A stretch of DNA of 64,000 nt, from the NCBI RefSeq assembly GCF_036786105.1, contig NZ_DAIQRQ010000009.1, forward strand, positions 1 to 64,000, in the 5' to 3' direction. The position numbers and the translations under genes were made by a program. The stretch is from Ohtaekwangia sp036786105 (GTDB lineage: Bacteria > Bacteroidota > Bacteroidia > Cytophagales > Cyclobacteriaceae). Shown in pieces: positions 17,940 through 27,052 of the stretch; positions within the stretch are counted from its first letter, which is position 1; each line of letters starts with the position of its first letter. A model generated the notes under the pieces. That model ran no database searches. It was not told where the DNA came from and saw nothing but the letters and a program-made list of their open reading frames with translations.

Positions 17940-18575
17940 TTATCGGTTTACTATTTCTGCGGGTTTAAATTCTCTGCATTTTTCGTATAGCTTCTTTCCT
18001 TGCTCCGTTACAACGCCATACACAAAATGATCGAATATCTGCATCTGTACTTCCGCGAACTTGAATTTGTCCAGCGGAAACGTTTTGTCATCGAACGTAA
18101 TCTCCACCAACGCCATCCTCATAATGCTCACAATCTCTGCGTTGACTTCGGGCCGGTAATTTCCTTCAGCAATTCCCTGGTCAACGTTTCGTTTGATGGA
18201 CTCATACACGCATCGCTGTTTAAAATCCTGCCACACCGCCCACGCCTTGGGATAGTATTTCTGCAGGTCGAAGAGCAGCGAAGTGTTCATTTCCTCCACA
18301 TTCTTTTTCATGCAGGTAGAAAGCCGCGCCAGCTCGTCAATGGCATTTACAGCCAGTCTGTGAGCTTCTTCCATTTCGCGCTGGTTCTCTTCCAGGAGTT
18401 CCCGAAACACCAGCGTTACAATATCTTCCTTATCAGCAAAGTGCTGGTAAAGGGTCTTTTTGGAAACAGACAAGTGACGGGCGATATCGTCCATCGAAAT
18501 GCTGCGCACACCATACTTCATGAAGAGACCTGCTGCCCCTTTCAATATTTTTTCCCGGGTGTTTGAATCTTCCAT
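17940..18575 (-). CDS. TetR/AcrR family repressor of the efflux operon
   Basis: 211 aa. The N-terminal TetR helix-turn-helix covers residues 5-50 (REKILKGAAGLFMKYGVRSISMDDIARHLSVSKKTLYQHFADKEDI), followed by an all-helical ligand/dimerisation domain. First gene of the operon, followed at 19 bp by tolC. A palindrome immediately upstream of its -7 element (18591-18620) is a good candidate operator, so autorepression of the whole pump operon is likely. Inducer unknown. Confidence 0.93.
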   Translation of the reverse strand: MEDSNTREKILKGAAGLFMKYGVRSISMDDIARHLSVSKKTLYQHFADKEDIVTLVFRELLEENQREMEEAHRLAVNAIDELARLSTCMKKNVEEMNTSLLFDLQKYYPKAWAVWQDFKQRCVYESIKRNVDQGIAEGNYRPEVNAEIVSIMRMALVEITFDDKTFPLDKFKFAEVQMQIFDHFVYGVVTEQGKKLYEKCREFKPAEIVNR

Positions 18576-18582
18576 AGGGTAG

Positions 18583-18590
18583 CAAAACTA
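18583..18590 (-). promoter_or_regulatory. -7 promoter element of the tetR-efflux operon (TAGTTTTG)
   Basis: Exact TAnnTTTG on the minus strand, eight bases from the tetR start codon, directly abutting the palindromic operator. Confidence 0.8.
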
Positions 18591-18620
18591 TGGAAACTTT
18601 TTTCATATTAAAAGTTTCCA
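18591..18620. promoter_or_regulatory. Palindromic TetR operator
   Basis: TGGAAACTTTT (18591-18601) and its exact inverse AAAAGTTTCCA (18610-18620) around an 8-bp centre. The position is between the -33 and -7 regions of the tetR promoter, where a bound repressor would block RNA polymerase. Size and symmetry are typical of TetR-family operators. Confidence 0.82.
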
Positions 18621-18700
18621 ACGTTTCCTTTTACGGCAAAACTTCGTGTAGGTTGAGTTTTTAGCGAATTTTCAGGGTATTTTTTTCGCGAAGCGGCTTA

Positions 18701-19063
18701 TCAATCGTGTGAAGTGTCTGATTTCGCCTCTGAAGTACGTTCTTCAAAGCGACACCATTTTTCCTTCATTCTCCGCTTAAATTCCTCCCGCTGCTCGGCC
18801 GGCATGCTGGAAAATTTCTCATAAAAACGTTGCTTCCAATACGGAGCCGGCCCGTGAGCAGGGTAATGATGGCGTTTGCCACCCCATCCCCAAAACAAGA
18901 TCTTGCTTAAAATTAACAGGCCAAGAGCCTGCCAGTAGGTAATGATTGGTCCGTTAAATAATGTCGGTACAAGCCAGTTCCACAAGACCATGGTTACCAG
19001 CCCCAACACCGTTATGGCCAGTATTCCCACCAGTATACATTTCAAAACTTCTTCTTTTCTCAT
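18701..19063 (-). CDS. Small membrane protein downstream of ECF sigma factor
   Basis: 120 aa. Two hydrophobic spans (about 9-35 and 40-60, the second ending WGWGGKRHHYP) and a charged helical C-terminus (MPAEQREEFKRRMKEKW) reminiscent of Spy/CpxP-like or heavy-metal-sensor tails, though the match is weak. It starts 13 bp after the sigma-factor gene and must be cotranscribed. Sigma-adjacent membrane proteins are often anti-sigma factors or regulon members, but no anti-sigma domain (zinc-finger or RsbW type) is seen. Function unknown. Confidence 0.75.
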   Translation of the reverse strand: MRKEEVLKCILVGILAITVLGLVTMVLWNWLVPTLFNGPIITYWQALGLLILSKILFWGWGGKRHHYPAHGPAPYWKQRFYEKFSSMPAEQREEFKRRMKEKWCRFEERTSEAKSDTSHD

Positions 19064-19075
19064 AGCTGTGGCAGC

Positions 19076-19630
19076 TTAAATATCATTATACAATCGTTGC
19101 AATTTTTTTCGGAGCGCTAAAATAGCATATCGTTTCCGCGACAATAAAGTATTGATGGAAACGCCGGTTTCTTCTGCTATATCGCGGAAGCTGCGCTCTT
19201 CTATTTCATTTAAAATAAAGATCTCGCGTTGTTCAGATGGAAGTTCATCAAGCGCTTCCATAATAGCTTCCCAAATGGCTTCCCGGAGGTACGAATCTTC
19301 GGGCGTGTTGCCCAGGTCGGGCAAAATTTCCTGCAAGGAGATGGGGGCATCTTCTTCCTGCGTAGCCATGCCCGCAAAGTCGGCACGTTGCGGGCGGGCG
19401 GCTTCTCTGCGGTAGCGGTCTATAATTTTATTTCGTGCTACTGAAAATAACCATGAAGTAACGCGGTCGATAGACTCGATCGTTTCATAGCCGGCTACGA
19501 ACTGATAGAACACATCCTGCAGAATGTCTTCGGCCTCTTCCACAGTAGACACACGATTGCGTATGAAGCTCAGCAACCTGTCTTTCTCCTTCAGAAATGT
19601 CTGTTCTTTTATTTGCATGGCTAATTCCAT
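19076..19630 (-). CDS. ECF-type RNA polymerase sigma factor
   Basis: 184 aa. Region 2 (about 15-85: EEAEDILQDVFYQF, VTSWLFSVARNKIIDRYRR) and region 4 (about 125-180: LPSEQREIFILNEIEERSFRDIAEETGVSINTLLSRKRYAI) with the HTH. Group IV sigma factor directing a small stress regulon. Two candidate starts, 19630 and 19618; the second also gives a complete protein. Followed by a membrane protein of unknown role. Confidence 0.93.
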   Translation of the reverse strand: MELAMQIKEQTFLKEKDRLLSFIRNRVSTVEEAEDILQDVFYQFVAGYETIESIDRVTSWLFSVARNKIIDRYRREAARPQRADFAGMATQEEDAPISLQEILPDLGNTPEDSYLREAIWEAIMEALDELPSEQREIFILNEIEERSFRDIAEETGVSINTLLSRKRYAILALRKKLQRLYNDI

Positions 19631-19759
19631 CGCCTTACACTGCTTTATTTAGCCTGAAAGACGGTGCTATTTCATGTTTTATTTTAGAAGCCCGAAAAAT
19701 AGTAGGCGAACAGCCGCTGCCAGTCGGTAAGATATTTTAATTTGTCGGTCTGCATAATC

Positions 19760-20542
19760 ATGACTGTTCAAACATCCAGGCTATTCTATACTCAGGTCGG
19801 TAACGGTACTAAAACGCTTCTGCTCTTTCATGGTTTCGGGCAGGATCATCGTGTGTTTACAAGCCTTGCTCACGCACTCTCCGACCGCTACACCTGCTAT
19901 CTGTTTGATCTATACTATCATGGCCAAAGTATACGGGAAGAAAATGAACACCCGCTTGAAAAAACAGCGTGGAAAAATATAGTGCAGCAATTTCTGACAG
20001 AAAATAGTATAGAATCGTTCTCTGTGCTTGGCTATAGCATGGGGAGTAAATTTGCACTCGCTACACTGGAAGCATTTCCCGCTTCCACCAAAGAGTTATT
20101 CCTGCTGGCGCCCGATGGCATCAAGGCTTCTTTTTGGTATAATCTTGCAATATCTCCTTTTATATTCCGCAGACTGTTCAAGAGTATGATCGCTCATCAC
20201 GATCGATTTCTGACGATTGGCCAATGGCTCAGCAAGGCAGGATTAGTTGACAAGCACCTGCTGCGCTTTGTTGAACACCAGATGAATACCACCGAGAAAA
20301 GAAAACGGGTATACTATGGATGGGTCGTCTTCCGAAAATTAAAATTCAACATGAAGAAGATCGCAGCACTGATCAATCAACACAACATCTCCACAACTGT
20401 TATTGTTGGTGAACATGATCTGGTGATCCGTCCCGAAAGTGTGAAGAAATTACTGAAGCACGTTGCTGCTCATAAACTTCATGTGCTGCCAACCGGCCAT
20501 AACCTGCTGGCCGACGAAGAGCTCCTGACGTGTTTACGTTGA
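19760..20542 (+). CDS. Alpha/beta hydrolase
   Basis: About 260 aa. Oxyanion-hole segment LLLFHGFGQDH (about 22-32), nucleophile elbow GYSMGS (about 98-103), Asp in VVGEHDLVI and His in LPTGHNL near the C-terminus complete the catalytic triad. Substrate unknown; the alpha/beta fold family covers esterases, lipases and C-C hydrolases. ATG 19760 is preferred because a TTAATTTG -7-like box sits at about 19736-19743. Its stop is followed by an imperfect ACGT-word inverted repeat. Confidence 0.88.
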   Translation: MTVQTSRLFYTQVGNGTKTLLLFHGFGQDHRVFTSLAHALSDRYTCYLFDLYYHGQSIREENEHPLEKTAWKNIVQQFLTENSIESFSVLGYSMGSKFALATLEAFPASTKELFLLAPDGIKASFWYNLAISPFIFRRLFKSMIAHHDRFLTIGQWLSKAGLVDKHLLRFVEHQMNTTEKRKRVYYGWVVFRKLKFNMKKIAALINQHNISTTVIVGEHDLVIRPESVKKLLKHVAAHKLHVLPTGHNLLADEELLTCLR

Positions 20543-20609
20543 TACGTGTGTGAGTTAATACGTTGAATACAGAACGTACTAACGTGTCAACATAAACACG
20601 TACCAACGT
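20536..20609. repeat. ACGT/AACAC-word inverted repeat
   Basis: Imperfect hairpin with 29-nt arms (20536-20564 and 20581-20609): 23 Watson-Crick and 2 G-U pairs. Made of words such as ACGTTGATACGTGT. It begins inside the last codons of the hydrolase gene and ends before the purL promoter. Confidence 0.75.
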
Positions 20610-20632
20610 AATCACATTTCTATGAATTATTG

Positions 20633-20640
20633 TATTTTTG
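20633..20640 (+). promoter_or_regulatory. -7 promoter element of purL (TATTTTTG)
   Basis: Exact TAnnTTTG, 25 bp before the purL start; downstream of the ACGT-word hairpin. Confidence 0.75.
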
Positions 20641-20665
20641 CGCACTCAAATCCGAGTATAATCCA

Positions 20666-23600
20666 ATGATCTTATTCTTTCGTTCGAAAGCCAACACCAT
20701 TTACGCGGTTGGCACGGTACAGCCTTTGCAAAATTCAGATGTTCAGAAACTTACCTGGCTTTTTGGCAACGCTGAACCGCTCGCTGAAAAAACACTTTCC
20801 GGATATTTTATCGGCCCGCGCAAAGAAATGATCACTCCGTGGAGTACCAATGCAGTGGAGATTACCCAAACCATGGGCATTGCCGGCATTCAGCGCATCG
20901 AAGAATTTTATGCTGTGGAGACGGATGCCGTAAAGCACGACAAGATGCTGCAGGTATTGTACAAGTCGCTGGATCAGGATCTGTTCACGATCCACCACAC
21001 ACCGGAACCTCTGCTTGAGATTGACAACATCGCAGCTTACAACGAGAAAGAAGGGCTCGCCTTGAGCAGTGTAGAGATCGAATACCTGGAAGACGTTAGC
21101 AGGCAGTTAGGTCGAAAGCTTACCGATAGCGAAGTGTTCGGCTTCTCGCAGGTAAATTCAGAGCACTGCCGCCATAAGATATTCAACGGCACCTTTATTA
21201 TTGATGGAAAAGAAAAAGAGTCTACACTCTTTCAACTGATCAAGAAAACTTCGAAGGAAAATCCGAACTACATCGTATCAGCGTATAAAGACAACGTTGC
21301 TTTCATAAAAGGTCCCGTTATTGAGCAGTTCGCTCCTGCCCGACAAGATATAGCCGACTTCTTCACTATTCAAGATATACCTTCTGTAATCTCACTGAAG
21401 GCGGAGACACACAACTTCCCTACTACAGTTGAGCCTTTCAACGGTGCAGCTACCGGTTCGGGCGGTGAAATTCGTGATCGCCTGGCAGGCGGAAAAGGTG
21501 CTTTGCCACTGGCTGGTACTGCGGTATATATCACTTCGTATCCACGCCTTGAAAACGGAAGGCCGTGGGAAAAGAAATTTGAGGCACGCAAGTGGTTGTA
21601 TCAATCACCGGAAGAAATCCTCATCAAAGCATCCGATGGTGCTTCTGACTTCGGTAACAAATTCGGGCAACCGGTAATTACCGGAAGCGTGCTCACCTTC
21701 GAGCACATGGAAGATGGCAAGAAGTACGGCTTCGATAAAGTAATTATGCTGGCCGGTGGTATAGGCTTCGGCAAAGAAAAAGACAGTAAGAAAGAACACC
21801 TCGAAGCAGGCGATAAAATTGTATTGCTGGGTGGCGACAACTATCGCATTGGTATGGGTGGAAGTGCTGTATCATCGGTAGCTACCGGTGAATATGGAAA
21901 TGCCATTGAGCTCAATGCCATTCAACGCTCAAATCCGGAAATGCAGAAGCGTGTGATGAACGCGATCCGCGCCATGGTAGAGGCTGGTGTAAATCCGATT
22001 GTATCCATTCACGATCACGGAGCGGGAGGCCACTTCAATTGCCTGTCTGAATTACTGGAAGAAACCGGAGGCACCATCCACATCGATAAACTTCCTGTAG
22101 GCGATCCTACCCTTTCTGACAAAGAAATTATCAGCAATGAATCGCAGGAACGCATGGGCCTCGCGATCAAGCAGAAAGATATAGAGTTGCTGAAGAAAGT
22201 ATCGGAACGTGAACGCGCTCCGATGTACGTTATCGGTGAGGCTACAGGCGATCATCGTTTACATTTTGAAAAGAATGGCCATGCGAAAAAGACGATCGAC
22301 TTCGAAGTGAAGCATTTGCTTGGGTCATCGCCAAAAACTGTTTTAACCGATCAGACTAAAAACACGTCATACAAACCGCTGCAGTACGACACGGCCAAGG
22401 TTCAGGAGTACCTGGAACAAGTACTTCAACTGGAGGCTGTAGCCTGTAAAGATTGGTTGACGAATAAAGTCGATCGCTCCGTTACAGGTAAAGTAGCTAC
22501 GCAGCAAACCTGCGGCCCGGTTCAATTGCCATTGAACAACGTTGGCGTTATGGCCCTGGATTACAGCAGTCATAAAGGCGTAGCAACTTCGATTGGTCAT
22601 GCTCCCGGCGCTGCGCTAGTTGATCCGGTGGCCGGTAGTAAACTGGCTATAGCCGAGTCGCTCACCAACATCGTGTGGGCTCCGCTTGCGCATGGTTTAA
22701 AAGGTGTATCGCTTAGCGCTAACTGGATGTGGCCAGCCAAGCAGGAAGGCGAAAATGCAAGACTATATAAGGCTGTTGAAGCCGTAAGTGATTTTGCCAT
22801 CGGTCTGGGGATAAATATACCTACCGGTAAAGATTCACTTTCCATGACGCAGAAGTATCCGAATGGCGAAGTGGTATACTCTCCCGGCACGGTTATCATT
22901 TCCGCAGCAGGTGAAGTAAGCGATATCTGCAAGACTATATCTCCCGTATTGGAACCTGAAGAAGGTTCTAAAATTATACTTATCGATTTCTCAGGTGATG
23001 ACCGCAAGCTCGGAGGCAGCAGCTTTGCCCAGATACTAAATCTGCTGGGCAACGAAGTGCCTACGGTAACGGATGCCGCTGCTTTTGCCAAAGCGTTCGA
23101 AAGCATTCAGCAACTGATCCATCAGAATTTGATTCTGGCAGGACATGATATCTCCGAAGGTGGATTGATCACAGCATTGCTCGAAATGTGTTTCGCACAA
23201 CCCGGTGTAGGGTTAACCCTGAATCTTTCAGCTATAGCGGACGATATTGTGAAAGTACTCTTCGCAGAAAACCCGGGGGTAATTATCCAGGTAAAAGACG
23301 ATAACCAAGCTATTGCATTACTCGATCAGCAAGGTGTTCGCTATAGTATACTCGGTCATGTAAGCCATGAACGTTACGTTACCATCCGCCATCAGCAGGA
23401 GCTGTTGAAATTCAATGTAGATGAACTTCGCGATGTATGGTATAAAACGTCTTACCTGCTCGACAGCAAGCAGCGCGATGCCGCACACGCAGAGCAACGC
23501 TATACTCACTACAAACACCAGGTATTGCAATATACTTTCCAGCCAAAGTTTGATGGAACGTTTAAAACGTATGGTATAGATCCTGCCCGCAGAAAGGCTT

Positions 23601-24358
23601 CCGGATTGAAGGCTGCCATCATGCGCGAAAAGGGTGTGAACGGCGATCGCGAGATGGCATACTCACTCTATTTGGCAGGCTTCGATGTAAAAGATATACA
23701 CATGACCGACCTTGTATCGGGTCGTGAAGATCTTTCAGATGTTAACCTCATTGTATTTGTAGGAGGCTTCTCCAACTCCGATGTATTAGGTTCAGCAAAA
23801 GGATGGGCGGGTGCATTCCTGTATAACCCGAAAGCAAAACAGGCACTGGATAATTTCTATAAGCGCAGCAATACATTAAGCCTGGGCGTTTGCAACGGAT
23901 GCCAGCTTGTAATGGAATTAGGTTTACTGTATCCGGAGATGGGCAACGAACATCCACGCATGCACCACAATGGTTCCGGTAAATTTGAGTCTACGTTCAT
24001 TAACGTTACCATACCGCAGAACAACTCGGTTATGCTTAACAGCTTTGCTGGCGCACGCCTGGGTGTATGGGTAGCGCACGGTGAAGGTAAATTCCGTCTG
24101 CCTGCAGACAAATCGAAATTCCAGGTGGCAGCCGAGTATTCGTATCCTGAATACCCGGGCAACCCGAACGATTCGGATTATTCTGTAGCAGCACTGTGCT
24201 CTAAAGACGGCCGTCATCTCGCGATCATGCCTCACATTGAGCGATCATTGTTCCCCTGGAACTGGGCATACTATCCTTCGGAAAGAAAGAATGACCAGAT
24301 TTCTCCCTGGATTGAGGCTTTCACGAATGCGCGGGAATGGGTGCTAAAAAATTCCTGA
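20666..24358 (+). CDS. purL: Phosphoribosylformylglycinamidine synthase (FGAR amidotransferase)
   Basis: 1230 aa, the long single-chain form found in gammaproteobacteria and Bacteroidota. ATP-dependent conversion of FGAR plus glutamine to FGAM, fourth step of purine synthesis. N-terminal and linker domains (about 1-210) are followed by two AIRS-like synthase halves (ETHNFPTTVEPFNGAATGSGGEIRD in the first; GKDSLSM in the second) and a C-terminal class I glutamine amidotransferase. The catalytic Cys is C1076 in GVCNGCQL, with His-Glu in MPHIERS. The start is set by the -7 box 25 bp upstream. Single gene; prs, also nucleotide metabolism, lies 1 kb downstream. Confidence 0.98.
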   Translation: MILFFRSKANTIYAVGTVQPLQNSDVQKLTWLFGNAEPLAEKTLSGYFIGPRKEMITPWSTNAVEITQTMGIAGIQRIEEFYAVETDAVKHDKMLQVLYKSLDQDLFTIHHTPEPLLEIDNIAAYNEKEGLALSSVEIEYLEDVSRQLGRKLTDSEVFGFSQVNSEHCRHKIFNGTFIIDGKEKESTLFQLIKKTSKENPNYIVSAYKDNVAFIKGPVIEQFAPARQDIADFFTIQDIPSVISLKAETHNFPTTVEPFNGAATGSGGEIRDRLAGGKGALPLAGTAVYITSYPRLENGRPWEKKFEARKWLYQSPEEILIKASDGASDFGNKFGQPVITGSVLTFEHMEDGKKYGFDKVIMLAGGIGFGKEKDSKKEHLEAGDKIVLLGGDNYRIGMGGSAVSSVATGEYGNAIELNAIQRSNPEMQKRVMNAIRAMVEAGVNPIVSIHDHGAGGHFNCLSELLEETGGTIHIDKLPVGDPTLSDKEIISNESQERMGLAIKQKDIELLKKVSERERAPMYVIGEATGDHRLHFEKNGHAKKTIDFEVKHLLGSSPKTVLTDQTKNTSYKPLQYDTAKVQEYLEQVLQLEAVACKDWLTNKVDRSVTGKVATQQTCGPVQLPLNNVGVMALDYSSHKGVATSIGHAPGAALVDPVAGSKLAIAESLTNIVWAPLAHGLKGVSLSANWMWPAKQEGENARLYKAVEAVSDFAIGLGINIPTGKDSLSMTQKYPNGEVVYSPGTVIISAAGEVSDICKTISPVLEPEEGSKIILIDFSGDDRKLGGSSFAQILNLLGNEVPTVTDAAAFAKAFESIQQLIHQNLILAGHDISEGGLITALLEMCFAQPGVGLTLNLSAIADDIVKVLFAENPGVIIQVKDDNQAIALLDQQGVRYSILGHVSHERYVTIRHQQELLKFNVDELRDVWYKTSYLLDSKQRDAAHAEQRYTHYKHQVLQYTFQPKFDGTFKTYGIDPARRKASGLKAAIMREKGVNGDREMAYSLYLAGFDVKDIHMTDLVSGREDLSDVNLIVFVGGFSNSDVLGSAKGWAGAFLYNPKAKQALDNFYKRSNTLSLGVCNGCQLVMELGLLYPEMGNEHPRMHHNGSGKFESTFINVTIPQNNSVMLNSFAGARLGVWVAHGEGKFRLPADKSKFQVAAEYSYPEYPGNPNDSDYSVAALCSKDGRHLAIMPHIERSLFPWNWAYYPSERKNDQISPWIEAFTNAREWVLKNS

Positions 24359-24440
24359 TGATTTAACAAAAGGTTCCTGCCGGCTGTTGTTCTGACGAAC
24401 GAATACCCTTATATTCATCATCAGAATAACATGCCGGCTT

Positions 24441-25016
24441 ATGAAGAAGATTGCAATTCCTCTTGTAGTATTGGCACTGCTTACCTCGTGCCTCGGATAT
24501 AAAGAGCTCCCGGTCGAATACGACTACAGCTATAAAGGCAATTTCAAAAAGTATCGAACCTTCGATATCATGAAGCCTGCAGGTCCTGCAGACTCTACGA
24601 TGGTAAATGAAGTTATCGAGAAATCTATTGTAGCACGAATGAAGTTTCTCGGCTATAAACAATCCACTACCAAGCCGCATCTCATCATCGGTTTCAAAAT
24701 GTTTAATGATAGTCTTCGGTTCAATGGCTACAACCAACCGGCTATTGAAGAATGGGTAAAGACACAAAATGATAACATAGAATACGATGCTCAGAAATTT
24801 AATCTGAACACCGGCACACTGCTTATCCAGTTCTATGACAGACGTCAGAACCGCTCCATCTGGCAAGGCTATGCTACAACGATGTATGGATCAATAGATT
24901 TCAATAACAGCCGCCATCTTCGTAACGCTGTGATCTCCATTCTCGACAAGTATCGTTTTTGGGCCGAAGGTTTCATTGAGGGCACTACCGTCTCAAGCAA
25001 AGAAAATGATCTCTAA
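24441..25016 (+). CDS. DUF4136 family lipoprotein
   Basis: 191 aa. Lipoprotein signal with lipobox LTSC (Cys at residue 17). The mature part shows the DUF4136 pattern: YKKYRTFDI-like opening, IVARMKFLGYKQSTTKPHLIIGF, then GTLLIQFYDRRQNRSIWQG(Y/A) and a C-terminal IxxILDKYRF. Envelope protein of unknown function. Monocistronic. Confidence 0.85.
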   Translation: MKKIAIPLVVLALLTSCLGYKELPVEYDYSYKGNFKKYRTFDIMKPAGPADSTMVNEVIEKSIVARMKFLGYKQSTTKPHLIIGFKMFNDSLRFNGYNQPAIEEWVKTQNDNIEYDAQKFNLNTGTLLIQFYDRRQNRSIWQGYATTMYGSIDFNNSRHLRNAVISILDKYRFWAEGFIEGTTVSSKENDL

Positions 25017-25054
25017 ATTTTTTCGCTTAGGTTAACATTTGTGAAAAATAATTC

Positions 25055-25062
25055 TACCTTTG
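25055..25062 (+). promoter_or_regulatory. -7 promoter element of tRNA-Gln (TACCTTTG)
   Basis: Exact TAnnTTTG about 50 bp before the mature tRNA; TTTG at 25038-25041 is a possible but closely spaced upstream element. Confidence 0.75.
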
Positions 25063-25113
25063 CAATCCCAAATTCATGGGACTGACATCGGATCGCCGAT
25101 TCAGTTGGTAAAT

Positions 25114-25186
25114 TGTCCGATGGTGTAACTGGCAACACGCCTGATTTTGATTCAGGAAAGTCCAGGTTCGAGCCCTGGTCGGACAA
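25114..25186 (+). tRNA. tRNA-Gln (anticodon TTG)
   Basis: Full cloverleaf: acceptor TGTCCGA (25114-25120) pairs with TCGGACA (25179-25185), discriminator A. Anticodon stem CCTGA/TCAGG with loop TTTTGAT gives anticodon TTG, decoding CAA/CAG. T arm CCAGG/CCTGG with TTCGAGC. CCA is not encoded. A promoter lies upstream and a terminator 10 bp downstream, so this is a single-tRNA unit. Confidence 0.98.
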
Positions 25187-25196
25187 CGAATTATTA

Positions 25197-25225
25197 AGAA
25201 TCCCGCGAGAGCGGGATTCTTTGTT
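25197..25225 (+). terminator. Intrinsic terminator after tRNA-Gln
   Basis: AGAATCCCGC (25197-25206), GAGA loop, GCGGGATTCT (25211-25220), then TTGTT. Confidence 0.93.
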
Positions 25226-25298
25226 AAACGTTATCTCTTAATCCGATTGCAAAGATTAGCGATAACTTAACCGAAAGCGGGAACCTAACGGCACGACC

Positions 25299-26228
25299 AT
25301 GGCAGTTAAAATTTTTAGCGGAAGAGCTACAACCTACCTGGCTGAAAAAATCGCCAATGCCTATGGCGAACGTCTGGGTGAAGTTAACTATCAACAATTC
25401 AGTGACGGAGAAATGTCTCCCTATATCACTGAATCCGTTCGTGGCCATGAAGTATTTCTGATCCAATCTACCTTCCCTCCTTCTGATAATCTCATGGAGC
25501 TTTTACTGATGGTAGATGCTGCCAAGCGCGCCAGTGCTTCCAGCGTGAACGTAGTGATTCCGTACTTCGGATACGCCCGTCAGGACAGAAAAGACAAACC
25601 GCGCGTTGCTATCGCTGCCAAACTGCATGCGAATCTTATCTCTGCCGCCGGTGCCACCCGCATCATGGCTTGCGATTTACACGCTGATCAGATACAAGGT
25701 TTCTTCGATATACCAGTAGATCACCTGGATGGTTCCTATATATTTGTTCCGTACCTGAAATCATTGGGACTTTCTGATATTATGTTTGCATCTCCGGATG
25801 TGGGCGGTATCAAACGTGCAAGAGCCTTTGCCAAATTCTTCGATGCTGAACTCGCTGTTTGCGATAAGCATCGTAAAGAAGCCAACAAGGTTGATTCGAT
25901 GCGACTGATTGGTGAAGTAGATGGTAAAGATGTAATTCTGGTGGACGACCTTGTAGATACCGCCGGTACAATCTGCAAAGCCGCAGCGCTTTTGAAAGAG
26001 AAAGGTGCCAAGTCAGTGCGTGCAGTATGTACACATGGTGTGCTATCGGGCAAAGCATATGAAAACATCGACAACTCGTTGTTGGAAGAACTGGTGGTAT
26101 CAGATACAATTCCGTTGAGAAAAGAGAGCCCGAAAATAAAAGTACTTTCTGTTTCAACGCTGTTCGCCAAAGCGATCCGCAAGATCCACGACAACGAATC
26201 GATCAGTTCACTGTTCATCAAACTTTAA
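25299..26228 (+). CDS. prs: Ribose-phosphate pyrophosphokinase (PRPP synthetase)
   Basis: 309 aa. Makes PRPP from ribose 5-phosphate and ATP for purine, pyrimidine, NAD, His and Trp synthesis. Visible motifs: FSDGE with early SGRATTYLAEKIA, the ATP/flexible-loop segment YFGYARQDRKDKPRV (about 87-102), HADQIQGFFDIPVDHL, and the PRPP-binding VILVDDLVDTAGT (about 211-223). Family length. 32 bp upstream of rplY, a neighbourhood common in Bacteroidota. Confidence 0.97.
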   Translation: MAVKIFSGRATTYLAEKIANAYGERLGEVNYQQFSDGEMSPYITESVRGHEVFLIQSTFPPSDNLMELLLMVDAAKRASASSVNVVIPYFGYARQDRKDKPRVAIAAKLHANLISAAGATRIMACDLHADQIQGFFDIPVDHLDGSYIFVPYLKSLGLSDIMFASPDVGGIKRARAFAKFFDAELAVCDKHRKEANKVDSMRLIGEVDGKDVILVDDLVDTAGTICKAAALLKEKGAKSVRAVCTHGVLSGKAYENIDNSLLEELVVSDTIPLRKESPKIKVLSVSTLFAKAIRKIHDNESISSLFIKL

Positions 26229-26260
26229 TTCAGAAACTTTTAATTAAACAATTATATACT

Positions 26261-26920
26261 ATGAAAACTGTTGAGATTATAGGGTATAAAAGAGCAAATC
26301 TCGGCAAGGCTGGTTCCCAAAAGTTACGGGATGATGGTCTTGTTCCCTGTGTACTGTACGGAGGAAATGAGCAAGTTCACTTCTGTTCTCCCATGATCCT
26401 GTTCCGCGACCTGGTGTATACCAACGAGGCACACTTCGTACACGTGAACATTGAAGGTGAAGAATGTCAGGCTATTCTTCAGGAAGTTCAATTCCACCCG
26501 GTAAGTGAAGTAATTCTTCACGCTGACTTCCTTCGCATTTCAGAAGACAGAAAGATCAAGATGAGCATTCCTACCCGTTTGGTGGGCACTGCACCGGGTG
26601 TTTCCAAAGGAGGTACACTCGTGCGCAAACGCGCTTCATTGAAAGTGTATGGCTTCCCGAAAGATATGCCTGATCATATCGATGTAAATGTATCAAGCCT
26701 CGATTTTCACCACGCTATTAAAGTTGGTGATATGAAGATTGAAGGACTTGAGTTCCTCGATCCGAAGCAAGCTACTATCGCCGCTGTTGAAGTGCCCCGC
26801 GCTGCTAAAATGGCTGCTGACGAAGCTGCTGCTGCCGCGGCTGCCCCTGCTGAAGGTGCTGCTCCTGCTGCCGGTGCCAAGAAGGCTGAAGCTCCTAAGA
26901 AAGAAGAAGGTAAAAAGTAA
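26261..26920 (+). CDS. rplY: 50S ribosomal protein L25 (CTC form)
   Basis: 219 aa. 5S-rRNA-binding L25 domain (about 1-95) followed by the CTC beta domain (about 96-180) and an Ala/Lys-rich low-complexity tail (AAAAAPAEGAAPAAGAKKAE). The long CTC form is the usual one outside enterobacteria, and the tail is common in Bacteroidota. Follows prs by 32 bp and ends with a strong terminator, giving a prs-rplY unit. Confidence 0.96.
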   Translation: MKTVEIIGYKRANLGKAGSQKLRDDGLVPCVLYGGNEQVHFCSPMILFRDLVYTNEAHFVHVNIEGEECQAILQEVQFHPVSEVILHADFLRISEDRKIKMSIPTRLVGTAPGVSKGGTLVRKRASLKVYGFPKDMPDHIDVNVSSLDFHHAIKVGDMKIEGLEFLDPKQATIAAVEVPRAAKMAADEAAAAAAAPAEGAAPAAGAKKAEAPKKEEGKK

Positions 26921-26942
26921 TTTTACCCCAAGCTATAAGTCA

Positions 26943-26976
26943 AAATCCTTCCCGGCTTCGGGAAGGATTTTTTGTT
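26943..26976 (+). terminator. Intrinsic terminator after rplY
   Basis: Perfect 12-bp stem AAATCCTTCCCG (26943-26954)/CGGGAAGGATTT (26959-26970), 4-nt loop, T-run. Confidence 0.95.
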
Positions 26977-27052
26977 TATTATCAATTCAGATAGAATCTT
27001 TGGTGGCTTGAAATGCGCTGCCATTTTTTGAAACCACTTTTAAAATATCATC

